From Bacteroides sp. (GTDB lineage Bacteria > Bacteroidota > Bacteroidia > Bacteroidales > Bacteroidaceae), in assembly GCA_015060765.1 (NCBI GenBank), contig SUXW01000006.1:1-64000 (forward strand): 64,000 nucleotides of DNA, read 5' to 3'. A program made the position numbers and the translations under genes. Under the pieces are notes generated by a model that ran no database searches, had not been told where the DNA came from, and saw only the letters and a program-made list of their open reading frames with translations. Of the stretch, positions 8,811 to 16,874 are shown in pieces. The first letter of the stretch is position 1. Every line of letters begins with the position of its first letter.

Positions 8811-10087
8811 TTCCACCACTTCATAATATCCGTTTCACCCCAATACAGATGACCACAACATGCAATTACATTCTTGTAACGCATGATTGAATCTGTAGCG
8901 ATACCATCAGGAATTTGAAAGTAACGGTAATCATGCCCTTTCAATTCCATACCAGCCATTTCATATTTTCTGTATTTGGTCTGTATCCGATTGGCTGTCA
9001 ATTCAAAATCAAACGGGAATACTCCACTCATGGCATACGCCGTTCCCCCTTGACGAACAGTAAGCGAACGACTTAAGAAAATTGTTCCCCCACCTTCGGC
9101 CAATATCATCCCTCCCCGTTCTGCAAAAGCCTTCAAATCGTCCATCAATTTGCGACGACGATGCAACTGGCGGGCAAAAAGTTCTGGAAAACCGCTTGGT
9201 AAATAAACCAAATCGGCTTCGGGCAAATCACTACCGTATACAGGACTGAAATAAGTAATCTCCCCTATCCGTTTCAAGCTGGCTATATTTTCCCGATAAG
9301 TAAAATTGAAAGCAGCATCACGGGCAACGGCAATCTTAATCTTTCGTATAGGAGTCACAAACGAATCGAACTCCGTATCCGAGCTATATGGCAACATATA
9401 CCGACAGGGAAATCCTCCATTACATTTGCTCATCAAACGTGATATATCTACCTGATTGACTATTTGTTCGGACAATTTTTCTATCTTTTCATCCAACTCT
9501 TTCTTTACGGTCAAAGTAAGTCCTGTATGCTTGCTTGGCAATTTCCATTCTTCCGAAAAGCAAAGATAGCCCAAGGTATCGACCCCAGCATCCAGACAAG
9601 CTTCCTTTAACAAAGTATAATGGGCTTGCGAAGATACTTGATTAAAGACTACACCGGCAATCTTCAAAGACGGACAAAACTTCTTGAATCCATAAATGAC
9701 GGGAGCAACCGAATAACCTACCGCACGGGCATTCACCAAGAGCACAACAGGTATATCGAGCAACTTTGCCATATCGACATTACTACCCTGCATTTTTCGG
9801 ATACCGTCATACAAGCCACCGCTTCCATCCACTACACACACATCTGCCTTTTCACCATATTTATTATACAGATGTTGTACATGAGTGTACGAGGCCATCC
9901 ACGTGTCGAGATGCACCGTTTCATAATCAGCAACCAAAGAAAGGAATTGGGCATCCATAAAATCAGTTCCACACTTATAGGGCTGCACTTTCAAATCACG
10001 TTTCTGCAAGGCACGTATCAACCCCATAGCAAAAAGTGTCTTTCCGCTACCGGCAGTTATGGCTCCTATCATCAATTGTGGTTTCAC
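8807..10087 (-). CDS. Divergent cobyrinate a,c-diamide synthase (CobB/CbiA)-like protein
   Basis: The 426-residue protein has the CobB/CbiA architecture: an N-terminal dethiobiotin-synthetase-like ATPase domain (P-loop AGSGKT at 12-17, VQPYKCGTDFMD at 35-46) and a C-terminal class I glutamine amidotransferase-like domain. Canonical enzymes amidate the a and c side chains of cobyrinate using glutamine. Here the nucleophile motif AECGG reads AEGGG, with Gly332 in the Cys position, and the GPDYID and ERHLGL motifs are also altered. It may use free ammonia or have another role. No other cobalamin genes are nearby. Assignment to the family is firm; the reaction is uncertain. Confidence 0.75.
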   Translation of the reverse strand: MKPQLMIGAITAGSGKTLFAMGLIRALQKRDLKVQPYKCGTDFMDAQFLSLVADYETVHLDTWMASYTHVQHLYNKYGEKADVCVVDGSGGLYDGIRKMQGSNVDMAKLLDIPVVLLVNARAVGYSVAPVIYGFKKFCPSLKIAGVVFNQVSSQAHYTLLKEACLDAGVDTLGYLCFSEEWKLPSKHTGLTLTVKKELDEKIEKLSEQIVNQVDISRLMSKCNGGFPCRYMLPYSSDTEFDSFVTPIRKIKIAVARDAAFNFTYRENIASLKRIGEITYFSPVYGSDLPEADLVYLPSGFPELFARQLHRRRKLMDDLKAFAERGGMILAEGGGTIFLSRSLTVRQGGTAYAMSGVFPFDFELTANRIQTKYRKYEMAGMELKGHDYRYFQIPDGIATDSIMRYKNVIACCGHLYWGETDIMKWWN

Positions 10088-10110
10088 TATATCCTTTCTT
10101 TAATCCAGTG

Positions 10111-10118
10111 CAAATATA
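10111..10118 (-). promoter_or_regulatory. -7 promoter element for the CobB-like gene
   Basis: TATATTTG on the minus strand, 23 bases before the ATG at 10087. Confidence 0.55.
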
Positions 10119-10199
10119 GAATTAAAAACTGTCTTGCCCTAAAAAAAGTTGAATGAATTAACTACCGAAAATATCATTCACATCCGCCATCAAAACAAA

Positions 10200-10301
10200 G
10201 TGGCACTTTCTACATCGTAAAGCGCCATTTTCTACCTCGCAAAACATAGTTTTACCACTACTAACTCATAGTTTTATAAAAGGAAATCTACATCGCAAAA
10301 T
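10200..10301. repeat. Three degenerate copies of a ~22-bp repeat
   Basis: Copies lie at 10200-10221, 10222-10244 (directly adjacent) and 10282-10301. They share the core TCTA(C)(A/C)TCG(T/C)AAA preceded by GCCA-like bases; read on the other strand the core is TTTnCGAnGTAGAAA. The function is unknown. Confidence 0.5.
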
Positions 10302-10466
10302 TTATAGATCAAGCATTGTGAAGGATGGTGAATGAAGAATTTCACTCTACCCATTCACCGTTATGAATTGGATATAAGCAAGTTATAGCACCGTGACGGA
10401 TGTAAAGGATATTTTTATACCTTTTTCAAATAGCGAGTAGTCATTTTTGTTTTAAGTCAATCCAAT

Positions 10467-10497
10467 AAAAAAGCGGATGTTTTCACACCCGCTTTTC
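10467..10497 (-). terminator. Rho-independent terminator of uxaB
   Basis: AAGCGGATG (10471-10479) and CACCCGCTT (10486-10494) form a stem with one G-U pair on the minus-strand RNA, followed by a T-run (A-run at 10467-10472). Confidence 0.7.
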
Positions 10498-10518
10498 TTA
10501 TTGGTTTATCCGTATGGA

Positions 10519-11958
10519 TTAAAGAATGCTCTTAACTGTTTCAAGCATACCCTTTTCTTGAATAGAATTCAAATAACCAACAATAGCATCTGTCAAACCA
10601 GGGATATTGTTCAAGTTTTCACCCCAAATGGATTCAGTTGCCAATACACCTTCGGCTACCTTCTTGGTGCAACCAGTTGCCCAAAGTTCCTTCAACAGGT
10701 TCATGATTTCAGGAGCATCGTTTGGAACGATTTCAGCACCATCTTCGCGTACACCACCCTTGTAGTAAGTGATGATAGCAGCCAAACCAAGTACCAAACC
10801 CTTTGGCAATTCGCCCTTACGTTGCAAATAAGTCTTCAAACCTGGAAGGTCGCGAGTTTCATATTTCGGGAAGGAATTAAGCATGATGGAAGTAACCTGA
10901 TGATCAACGAACGGATTGTTAAAGCGTTCCAATACATCTTCGGCAAACTTCTGAAGTTCATCCTTCGGCAAGTTCAATGTTTCCATCAATTCTTCGAACA
11001 TTACCTTATTGATATACTTACCTACCACTTCGTGCTGACAAGCATCGCGTACGATGTTGATACCCGACAAGTAAGCCACCGGTGAAAGGACAGTGTGAGG
11101 ACCATTCAACAAAGTAACCTTTCTTTCGTGGTAAGGTTCTTCTGACGGTACGAACAATACGTTCAAGCCAGCTTGGTCTGCAGGGAATTCCTTAGCCACT
11201 TCTTGTGGAGCTTCGATAACCCAAAGGTGGAAGATTTCACCTTGAACAACCAAATTATCATCGTATTGCAATTTTTCCTTGATAGCATCGATTTCCTTGC
11301 GTGGGAAACCCGGTACGATACGGTCAACCAATGTAGCATATACACCACAAGCACCTTCGAACCACTTCTTGAAATCTTCGCCAAGATTCCACAATTCGAT
11401 GTATTGATAGATTGTTTCTTTCAACTTATGACCATTCAAGAAAATCAATTCGCATGGGAAGATAATCAAGCCCTTGCTCATATCGCCATTGAATGTCTTG
11501 TAACGATGATACAACAATTGAGTCAACTTACCCGGATAAGAAGAAGCCGGAGCATCTTCCAACTTACAAGTAGGATCGAAAGCAATACCTGCTTCGGTAG
11601 TATTTGAAATAACGAAACGCATTTCAGGCTGTTCGGCCAATTTCATGAATTCATCGTTCTGTGTATAAGGATTCAAAGCACGACTGATTACATCAATCTT
11701 GGTCAAGCTGTTTACTACTTCACCTTTATCCAGACCTTGCAAATTTACGTGATACAGACAATCTTGAGCATTCAGCATGTCTACCATACCTCTGTCAATC
11801 GGTTGTACTACCACTACACTACTATTAAAGTCTGTCTTTTCGTTCATGTTGAAAATAATCCAATCAACAAACGCACGAAGAAAATTACCTTCACCAAATT
11901 GAATGATTCTTTCAGGGCGCTGAGCTTTAGCGCATGTTTCCTTGTTTAATGCTTTCAT
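10519..11958 (-). CDS. uxaB: Tagaturonate reductase (altronate oxidoreductase)
   Basis: The 479-residue member of the mannitol dehydrogenase superfamily reduces tagaturonate to altronate with NADH in galacturonate breakdown. The N-terminal nucleotide-binding segment is RIIQFGEGNFLRAFVDW. The catalytic-domain signature is seen at LLNGPHTVLSPVAYLSG and later FNNPFVDHQVTSIMLNSFPK. Length fits UxaB. It is divergent from uxaC across a 228-base promoter region, and the other pathway genes lie 15-20 kb away. Fructuronate reductase UxuB is related, but the sequence and the uxaC/uxaA context favour UxaB. Confidence 0.9.
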   Translation of the reverse strand: MKALNKETCAKAQRPERIIQFGEGNFLRAFVDWIIFNMNEKTDFNSSVVVVQPIDRGMVDMLNAQDCLYHVNLQGLDKGEVVNSLTKIDVISRALNPYTQNDEFMKLAEQPEMRFVISNTTEAGIAFDPTCKLEDAPASSYPGKLTQLLYHRYKTFNGDMSKGLIIFPCELIFLNGHKLKETIYQYIELWNLGEDFKKWFEGACGVYATLVDRIVPGFPRKEIDAIKEKLQYDDNLVVQGEIFHLWVIEAPQEVAKEFPADQAGLNVLFVPSEEPYHERKVTLLNGPHTVLSPVAYLSGINIVRDACQHEVVGKYINKVMFEELMETLNLPKDELQKFAEDVLERFNNPFVDHQVTSIMLNSFPKYETRDLPGLKTYLQRKGELPKGLVLGLAAIITYYKGGVREDGAEIVPNDAPEIMNLLKELWATGCTKKVAEGVLATESIWGENLNNIPGLTDAIVGYLNSIQEKGMLETVKSIL

Positions 11959-12033
11959 AAGATATTAATTAAAGTGTAATTCAAATTTACTTGTTAAAGA
12001 TTCAAAGCATTTAAAAACTTTAAATATTCGGGA

Positions 12034-12041
12034 CAAAGATA
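12034..12041 (-). promoter_or_regulatory. -7 promoter element for uxaB
   Basis: TATCTTTG on the minus strand, 75 bases before the uxaB ATG. Confidence 0.6.
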
Positions 12042-12049
12042 CAAATTAT

Positions 12050-12080
12050 TTTGTTATCCCAAATAAAATATCTACTTTCG
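12050..12080 (+). promoter_or_regulatory. Promoter for uxaC (TTTG -33 box, variant -7 box)
   Basis: TTTG at 12050-12053 and TACTTTCG at 12073-12080 are 19 bases apart, the usual Bacteroidetes spacing. The -7 box has C for T at one position. The predicted leader is about 100 bases. Confidence 0.5.
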
Positions 12081-12186
12081 TGTTCGATAACGGTTAATAA
12101 ATCTAAAGAAACGGAGCCTTGCCGCCTTTACGTTTTTTAACTGTTTGAAATCATTTAAAACATTAACAATTTTAATAATACATTTT

Positions 12187-13593
12187 ATGAAAAACTTTAT
12201 GGATGAAAATTTCTTGTTGCAAACTGAAACTGCACAGAAATTATATCATGAACATGCTGCTAAGATGCCAATCATCGACTATCATTGTCACTTAATTCCC
12301 CAAATGGTAGCCGACGACTATCAGTTCAAGTCATTGACTGAAATTTGGTTGGGTGGTGACCACTATAAATGGCGTGCTATGCGTACCAATGGCGTAGACG
12401 AACGTTTCTGTACAGGTAAGGATACAACCGATTGGGAAAAGTTCGAAAAATGGGCCGAAACAGTACCTTACACATTCCGTAACCCATTGTACCACTGGAC
12501 ACACTTGGAATTGAAGACTGCTTTTGGTATCGACAAGATCTTGAATCCAAAAACCGCACGCGAAATTTACGATGAATGTAATGAAAAGCTTCAAAAGCCC
12601 GAATATTCAGCTCGCGGTATGATGCGTCGTTATCACGTAGAGACCGTTTGTACTACTGATGACCCCGTTGATTCTTTGGAATATCATATCAAGACGCGCG
12701 AAAGCGGATTTGAAGTAAAGATGCTTCCTACATGGCGTCCAGACAAGGCTATGGCTGTAGAAGTTCCAGCTGAGTTCCGTGCTTACATGGAAAAATTAGC
12801 TGAAGTGAGCGGTGTAACCATCTCTACTTTCGACGATATGGTAACTGCTCTTCGCAAGCGTCATGATTTCTTCGCTGAACAAGGATGTAAATTGTCCGAC
12901 CATGGTATCGAAGAATTCTATGCTGAAGACTATACCGATGCCGAAATCAAGGCTATATTTAATAAGGTATATGGTGGCAACGAACTGACCAAGGAAGAAA
13001 TCTTGAAGTTCAAGTCGGCCATGATGATTGTATTTGGTGAAATGGACTGGGAAAAAGGTTGGACACAGCAATTCCACTATGGTGCCATCCGTAACAACAA
13101 CACCAAGATGTTCAAACTCCTCGGTCCTGATACCGGTTTCGACTCTATCGGTGAATTTACTACCGCTAAGGCCATGGCCAAGTATCTTGACAAACTGAAT
13201 ACAGCCGGTAAGTTGACCAAGACTATCCTTTACAACTTGAACCCATGCGCTAACGAAGTTATTGCTACCATGTTGGGTAACTTCCAGGACGGTTCCGTAC
13301 CAGGAAAGATTCAGTTCGGTTCTGGTTGGTGGTTCCTGGATCAAAAAGACGGTATGGAAAAGCAAATGAACGCTTTGTCTGTACTTGGTTTGTTGAGCCG
13401 TTTCGTTGGTATGTTGACCGATTCACGTTCATTCCTCTCCTATCCGCGTCATGAATATTTCCGTCGCACCTTGTGTAACTTGTTAGGAAAGGATGTAGAA
13501 AACGGTGAAATTCCAGCAAGCGAAATGGAACGTCTCAACCAAATGGTAGAGGATATCTGCTACAACAATGCTAAAAATTTCTTCCAATTCTAA
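12187..13593 (+). CDS. uxaC: Glucuronate/galacturonate isomerase
   Basis: The 468-residue enzyme isomerises galacturonate to tagaturonate and glucuronate to fructuronate. I chose the ATG at 12187 (MKNFMDENFLLQTE), which matches the family N-terminus, over an in-frame ATG 42 bases upstream that adds an unusual hydrophobic leader. The amidohydrolase-fold metal motif is HCH in MPIIDYHCHL. Later segments ETVCTTDDPVDSLEYH and the C-terminal FVGMLTDSRSFLSYPRHEYFR are family hallmarks. It is divergent from uxaB. Confidence 0.94.
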   Translation: MKNFMDENFLLQTETAQKLYHEHAAKMPIIDYHCHLIPQMVADDYQFKSLTEIWLGGDHYKWRAMRTNGVDERFCTGKDTTDWEKFEKWAETVPYTFRNPLYHWTHLELKTAFGIDKILNPKTAREIYDECNEKLQKPEYSARGMMRRYHVETVCTTDDPVDSLEYHIKTRESGFEVKMLPTWRPDKAMAVEVPAEFRAYMEKLAEVSGVTISTFDDMVTALRKRHDFFAEQGCKLSDHGIEEFYAEDYTDAEIKAIFNKVYGGNELTKEEILKFKSAMMIVFGEMDWEKGWTQQFHYGAIRNNNTKMFKLLGPDTGFDSIGEFTTAKAMAKYLDKLNTAGKLTKTILYNLNPCANEVIATMLGNFQDGSVPGKIQFGSGWWFLDQKDGMEKQMNALSVLGLLSRFVGMLTDSRSFLSYPRHEYFRRTLCNLLGKDVENGEIPASEMERLNQMVEDICYNNAKNFFQF

Positions 13594-13611
13594 TTGAGAA
13601 GTTAATCATAC

Positions 13612-13647
13612 AAAAAAGCATCAGTTCTAAAAGCTGATGCTTTTTTT
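13612..13647 (+). terminator. Rho-independent terminator of uxaC
   Basis: AGCATCAG and CTGATGCT form an 8-bp stem flanked by an A-run and a seven-T run. Confidence 0.85.
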
Positions 13648-13671
13648 ATATAGGTTTCCATTTTTATTTCG

Positions 13672-13679
13672 TATATTTG
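13672..13679 (+). promoter_or_regulatory. -7 promoter element for the MBL gene
   Basis: TATATTTG lies 54 bases upstream of the ATG at 13734. Confidence 0.55.
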
Positions 13680-13733
13680 CGTTCCTTTTGCTAGCATTTT
13701 ATGCTATTCGCATTAAAAAGACGATTTAATTAA

Positions 13734-14537
13734 ATGAAAATAAGATTTTTAAGTCTTGCAAGCGGCAGCAGTGGAAACTGCTACTACTTGGGGACAGATA
13801 CATACGGAATATTGATTGATGCTGGAATAGGACCACGTACAATCAAAAAGATTTTGAAAGAACATGGAATCGGCATAGAAAGTATTCGAGCCATTCTCGT
13901 AACACATGATCACGCCGATCATATAAAAGCAGTTGGAAGTTTGGGTGAAAAATGCGGTATTCCCGTTTATGCTACTCCAGAAACGCATAAAGGTATCAAT
14001 AAAAGCTATTGCATGACGGAAAAACTTTCCACCTGCGTGCGACATCTTTTCAAGGAAACTCCCCTAACTTTAGAAGATTTTAAAATAACAGCTTTTGAAG
14101 TGCCCCATGACGGAACGGACAATGTGGGATATTGCATTGAATTGGATGGAAAAGTATTTTCCTTTCTGACCGATATGGGATACATAACCCCTACTGCTGC
14201 ACAATACATCTGCAAAGCAAATTACTTGATAATAGAAGCCAACTACGATGAGGAAATGCTGAAAATGGGACCGTATCCCCAATACTTGAAAGAACGTATC
14301 GTAAGCAATAACGGGCACATGTGCAATCGGGATACAGCCAATTTCTTGGCAGAAAATATTCACGAAGGATTGAGATACATTTGGCTTTGCCATTTGAGTA
14401 AGGACAACAATCATCCGGAACTTGCCTATAAAACAGTAGAATTGATTTTAAGAAGTAAAGGAATTTTAGTAGGCAAAGATGTGCAACTTGTTACATTAAA
14501 ACGAAATACCCCATCGGAGCTTTATGAATTCGAATAA
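13734..14537 (+). CDS. Metallo-beta-lactamase fold hydrolase, YycJ/WalJ type
   Basis: The 267-residue protein begins MKIRFLSLASGSSGNCYYLG and carries the zinc-binding THDHADH motif near residues 58-64, with further His residues at VPHDGTDN and LCHLSKDNNHPE. This pattern fits the YycJ/WalJ branch of the MBL superfamily, whose members have been linked to 5'-3' exonuclease activity and cell-wall/DNA-repair coordination in Firmicutes. There is no signal peptide, so it is cytoplasmic. It has its own promoter, and no terminator is seen before the tRNA promoter. The substrate is not proven. Confidence 0.83.
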   Translation: MKIRFLSLASGSSGNCYYLGTDTYGILIDAGIGPRTIKKILKEHGIGIESIRAILVTHDHADHIKAVGSLGEKCGIPVYATPETHKGINKSYCMTEKLSTCVRHLFKETPLTLEDFKITAFEVPHDGTDNVGYCIELDGKVFSFLTDMGYITPTAAQYICKANYLIIEANYDEEMLKMGPYPQYLKERIVSNNGHMCNRDTANFLAENIHEGLRYIWLCHLSKDNNHPELAYKTVELILRSKGILVGKDVQLVTLKRNTPSELYEFE

Positions 14538-14572
14538 AAAACGATGAAAAGGCAAAAAAACTTCAAAAAACG

Positions 14573-14604
14573 TTTGGCTATTTCGAATAAAACACATACC
14601 TTTG
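14573..14604 (+). promoter_or_regulatory. Promoter of the tRNA-Lys pair
   Basis: TTTG at 14573-14576 and TACCTTTG at 14597-14604 are spaced 20 bases apart, a full Bacteroidetes-type promoter 22 bases before the first tRNA. Confidence 0.7.
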
Positions 14605-14626
14605 CAACCGCAAATCGGAAGAGAAT

Positions 14627-14699
14627 GCATCCTTAGCTCAGTTGGTAGAGCAACTGACTCTTAATCAGTGGGTCCAGGGTTCGAATCCCTGAGGATGTA
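14627..14699 (+). tRNA. tRNA-Lys (anticodon CUU), copy 1
   Basis: This 73-base gene folds as a standard cloverleaf. The acceptor is GCATCCT/AGGATGT with a G1-U72 wobble, the D-arm is GCTC/GAGC and the anticodon stem is ACTGA/TCAGT around the loop CTCTTAA (anticodon CTT, reading AAG). The T-arm is CAGGG/CCCTG with TTCGAAT, and the discriminator base is A. CCA is not encoded. Confidence 0.97.
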
Positions 14700-14720
14700 C
14701 AAAGAAAAGCGATAAGCGAT

Positions 14721-14793
14721 GCACTCTTAGCTCAGTTGGTAGAGCAACTGACTCTTAATCAGTGGGTCCAGGGTTCGAATCCCTGAGAGTGTA
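14721..14793 (+). tRNA. tRNA-Lys (anticodon CUU), copy 2
   Basis: From base 8 to base 65 it is identical to copy 1. The acceptor stem is GCACTCT/AGAGTGT, changed on both sides so that all pairs, including the G1-U72 wobble, are kept. The 21-base spacer and the shared promoter suggest one transcript. CCA is not encoded. Confidence 0.97.
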
Positions 14794-14800
14794 CAAAGAA

Positions 14801-14830
14801 AAAGGCGGTTAATAACCGCCTTTTTCTTTT
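14801..14830. terminator. Bidirectional terminator after the tRNAs and the SGNH gene
   Basis: AGGCGGTT-AAT-AACCGCCT forms an 8-bp stem with a T-run on the plus side and an A-rich tract upstream that gives a T-run on the minus side, so it can serve both convergent units. Confidence 0.85.
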
Positions 14831-14844
14831 ATTCCCCTTCCCCT

Positions 14845-15708
14845 TTATTCTTCAAAAGTACAAGGATACATCAGTAATTGATACACCAAAGTTCTTGCCA
14901 TACGCACTTGTCCTTTGGTACTAGGATGGAGCAAATCTGTCTTTTCATTGAACATGTAGCAAGATTGTGCCTCTATCATTGGATTAATACCTGTTACCGC
15001 ATTGAAATCAATAACTGGAATTCCCCATATATTTCCCGCTTCTTTAATTGCATCAATATAGGGATCTATGTATTCACCAATACGGTTCTGATAGCATTCG
15101 GCAGGTTGGACATTCTTTTCACTGAAACGTGCATAAGAACGGTGCAAAGGAGTCAATAATATGATTTGTTTATCTGGAAACAGTTGCTTCAAATGAGTAA
15201 TGCCTTTATTTATCCGACCTTTGTACGTTTCATCAGACAATACAGGCATACGTTTCTTGCGAGTTACCAATTGTTCCATCTCTCCGCGAGCGAACATCAC
15301 TTGTTCTTCACTTTCAGTGAACCATTCACCAACGGGTACACCATGATTGAAGTCGTTTGTTCCAATAAAGACTAAAATGGCATCTACCTCTTCACCATGC
15401 TCCTTTTTCAGAAGTTCAGCCTGACGAGGTACATCGTTCCACTGACGACCACTTACTCCGTATACATAAGGAGTTATACCTAGCCATTCTTGCAAGAATT
15501 CCCAATACTTCTTGATCTTTCCTCCTCCGTTGCGTGGATCGGTAATGGAATCTCCGATATATCCTACCTTTTTTCCGAACCATGGATGTTGAATCCATCC
15601 GGATGAATGACAATTAACAGTATCCGACGGAAGATTTTCTGCCGCATGCATCATCGCTGGAAAACAGAATCCGCCAACCAACAAAACCGATAAAATGATT
15701 TTCTTCAT
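14845..15708 (-). CDS. Secreted SGNH/GDSL-family hydrolase
   Basis: The 287-residue protein has a signal peptide (KKIILSVLLVGGFCFPAMMHA). Its SGNH domain includes block I GYIGDSITD with the nucleophile Ser, block III IGTNDF, and a late DLLHPSTKG holding the Asp-x-x-His of block V. Such enzymes deacetylate or de-esterify glycans and lipids, so a periplasmic carbohydrate esterase is the likely role. Its own -7 box lies 38 bases upstream. It is not in a polysaccharide utilisation locus here and the substrate is unknown. Confidence 0.85.
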   Translation of the reverse strand: MKKIILSVLLVGGFCFPAMMHAAENLPSDTVNCHSSGWIQHPWFGKKVGYIGDSITDPRNGGGKIKKYWEFLQEWLGITPYVYGVSGRQWNDVPRQAELLKKEHGEEVDAILVFIGTNDFNHGVPVGEWFTESEEQVMFARGEMEQLVTRKKRMPVLSDETYKGRINKGITHLKQLFPDKQIILLTPLHRSYARFSEKNVQPAECYQNRIGEYIDPYIDAIKEAGNIWGIPVIDFNAVTGINPMIEAQSCYMFNEKTDLLHPSTKGQVRMARTLVYQLLMYPCTFEE

Positions 15709-15745
15709 ATAGAATTATTATTTTAGATGTATTAAACCTGTTATG

Positions 15746-15753
15746 CAAATATA
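15746..15753 (-). promoter_or_regulatory. -7 promoter element for the SGNH hydrolase gene
   Basis: TATATTTG on the minus strand, 38 bases before the ATG at 15708. Confidence 0.55.
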
Positions 15754-15803
15754 ATGAAATAAATTTAAAATACTTTTGTCATACTGTTGTAATGTAATAA
15801 TTA

Positions 15804-15811
15804 TATCTTTG
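15804..15811 (+). promoter_or_regulatory. -7 promoter element for the porin-like gene
   Basis: TATCTTTG lies 25 bases before the ATG at 15836. Confidence 0.55.
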
Positions 15812-15835
15812 TAAAATAAAAAAAAACAATAGAAA

Positions 15836-16810
15836 ATGAAAAGAATGAGAATCGTAATGTATGCATTGATATCATGCATCAGTTTCACTATCCAGGCTCA
15901 AGAAAAAAACTCAAAAGGAAAAGCTATCATCCAAGTATTCGGCAATTTTCATACAGGATTCGGGCACGATAATGATGACCGGGGATTTGAACTCGATAGA
16001 AGTTATTTAGGTTACCAATATAATTTGGGCAAAGGATTGGAGATTAAAGGAGTAATGGACGTAGGACAATCGGACGACGTGAATGACTATCATCGTATTG
16101 CCTACATCAAGAACGCTCAAATCAGTTGGAAAACGGGTAAACTAACTCTAAACGGAGGACTTATTTCAACGACCCAATTCAATATGCAGGAAAAATTCTG
16201 GGGATATCGCTATATCATGAAATCATTTCAGGATTTATATAAATTTGGCAACAGTGCCGATTTAGGGATTTCCGCTTCTTATCAATTAGCTAATTGGATT
16301 ACTGCAGATGTCCTGATAGCTAATGGTGAAGGATATAAGAAAATACAAAAGAAAGATGGATTATTGTATGGTTTAGGAGCAACTCTCACACCTGTTAAAG
16401 GATGGTTTTTCAGAGTATACTATGGTTTGAATGAAGGAACAAGCGATGAAATGGAAAACAAACAAAATCTTGCAACTTTCATTGGATATAAAAGAAATAA
16501 TTTCTCTATTGGTGCAGAATACAACCTTTATCAAAACGATGGAAATAAAAAAGATGCCGATTTGTACGGCTTTTCAATTTATGGGTCGGCCCGACTGAAT
16601 ACGACTACGGATGTCTACCTTCGTTACGATAATCTATCATCAAAAGATAATTGGAATGAAGCTAAAGATCAGGAAGCACTGATAGCAGGTCTACAATTCC
16701 AATTAGGTAAATATGTGAAAATCGCCCCCAATTTCCGTATGAACAAGCCTGCTATGAAAGGAAGCGAAAACCGATACATGGGTTATATCAGCTGTTATTT
16801 TGGATTATAA
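15836..16810 (+). CDS. Outer-membrane beta-barrel, porin-like protein
   Basis: The 324-residue protein has a signal peptide ending at about residue 22 (SCISFTIQAQ). The rest is alternating beta-strand sequence, with repeats such as FELDRSYLGYQYNLGKGLEIKGVMDVG and a terminal aromatic strand ending YISCYFGL, typical of outer-membrane barrels. It resembles the phosphate-selective porin O/P or DcaP-like group, but no specific substrate can be read from the sequence. It stands alone between its own promoter and a terminator. Confidence 0.75.
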   Translation: MKRMRIVMYALISCISFTIQAQEKNSKGKAIIQVFGNFHTGFGHDNDDRGFELDRSYLGYQYNLGKGLEIKGVMDVGQSDDVNDYHRIAYIKNAQISWKTGKLTLNGGLISTTQFNMQEKFWGYRYIMKSFQDLYKFGNSADLGISASYQLANWITADVLIANGEGYKKIQKKDGLLYGLGATLTPVKGWFFRVYYGLNEGTSDEMENKQNLATFIGYKRNNFSIGAEYNLYQNDGNKKDADLYGFSIYGSARLNTTTDVYLRYDNLSSKDNWNEAKDQEALIAGLQFQLGKYVKIAPNFRMNKPAMKGSENRYMGYISCYFGL

Positions 16811-16827
16811 TTATAGTTTTATATACC

Positions 16828-16859
16828 AAAAAGGTGGATGATGACATCCACCTTTTTTT
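16828..16859. terminator. Bidirectional terminator between the porin-like gene and aquaporin
   Basis: AAAAGGTGGATG and CATCCACCTTTT form a 12-bp stem around ATGA with a T-run on the plus side and an A-run that becomes a T-run on the minus side. Confidence 0.85.
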
Positions 16860-16874
16860 GTATGTATGCTCTGA

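Larger units (their letters stand above)
10088..10518. other. Intergenic region with repeats
   Basis: No gene is supported here. The stretch holds the cobB-like promoter, three related copies of a short TCTACATCG-type repeat, an inverted repeat GGTGAATG (10327-10334) / CATTCACC (10352-10359), a partly repeated GTGAnGGATG motif (10319 and 10393) and the uxaB terminator. Confidence 0.5.

Noticed and set aside
15836-16810. SusC/SusD-type uptake pair
   Set aside because: The barrel is far shorter than SusC (about 1000 residues), has no plug domain and no SusD-like neighbour.
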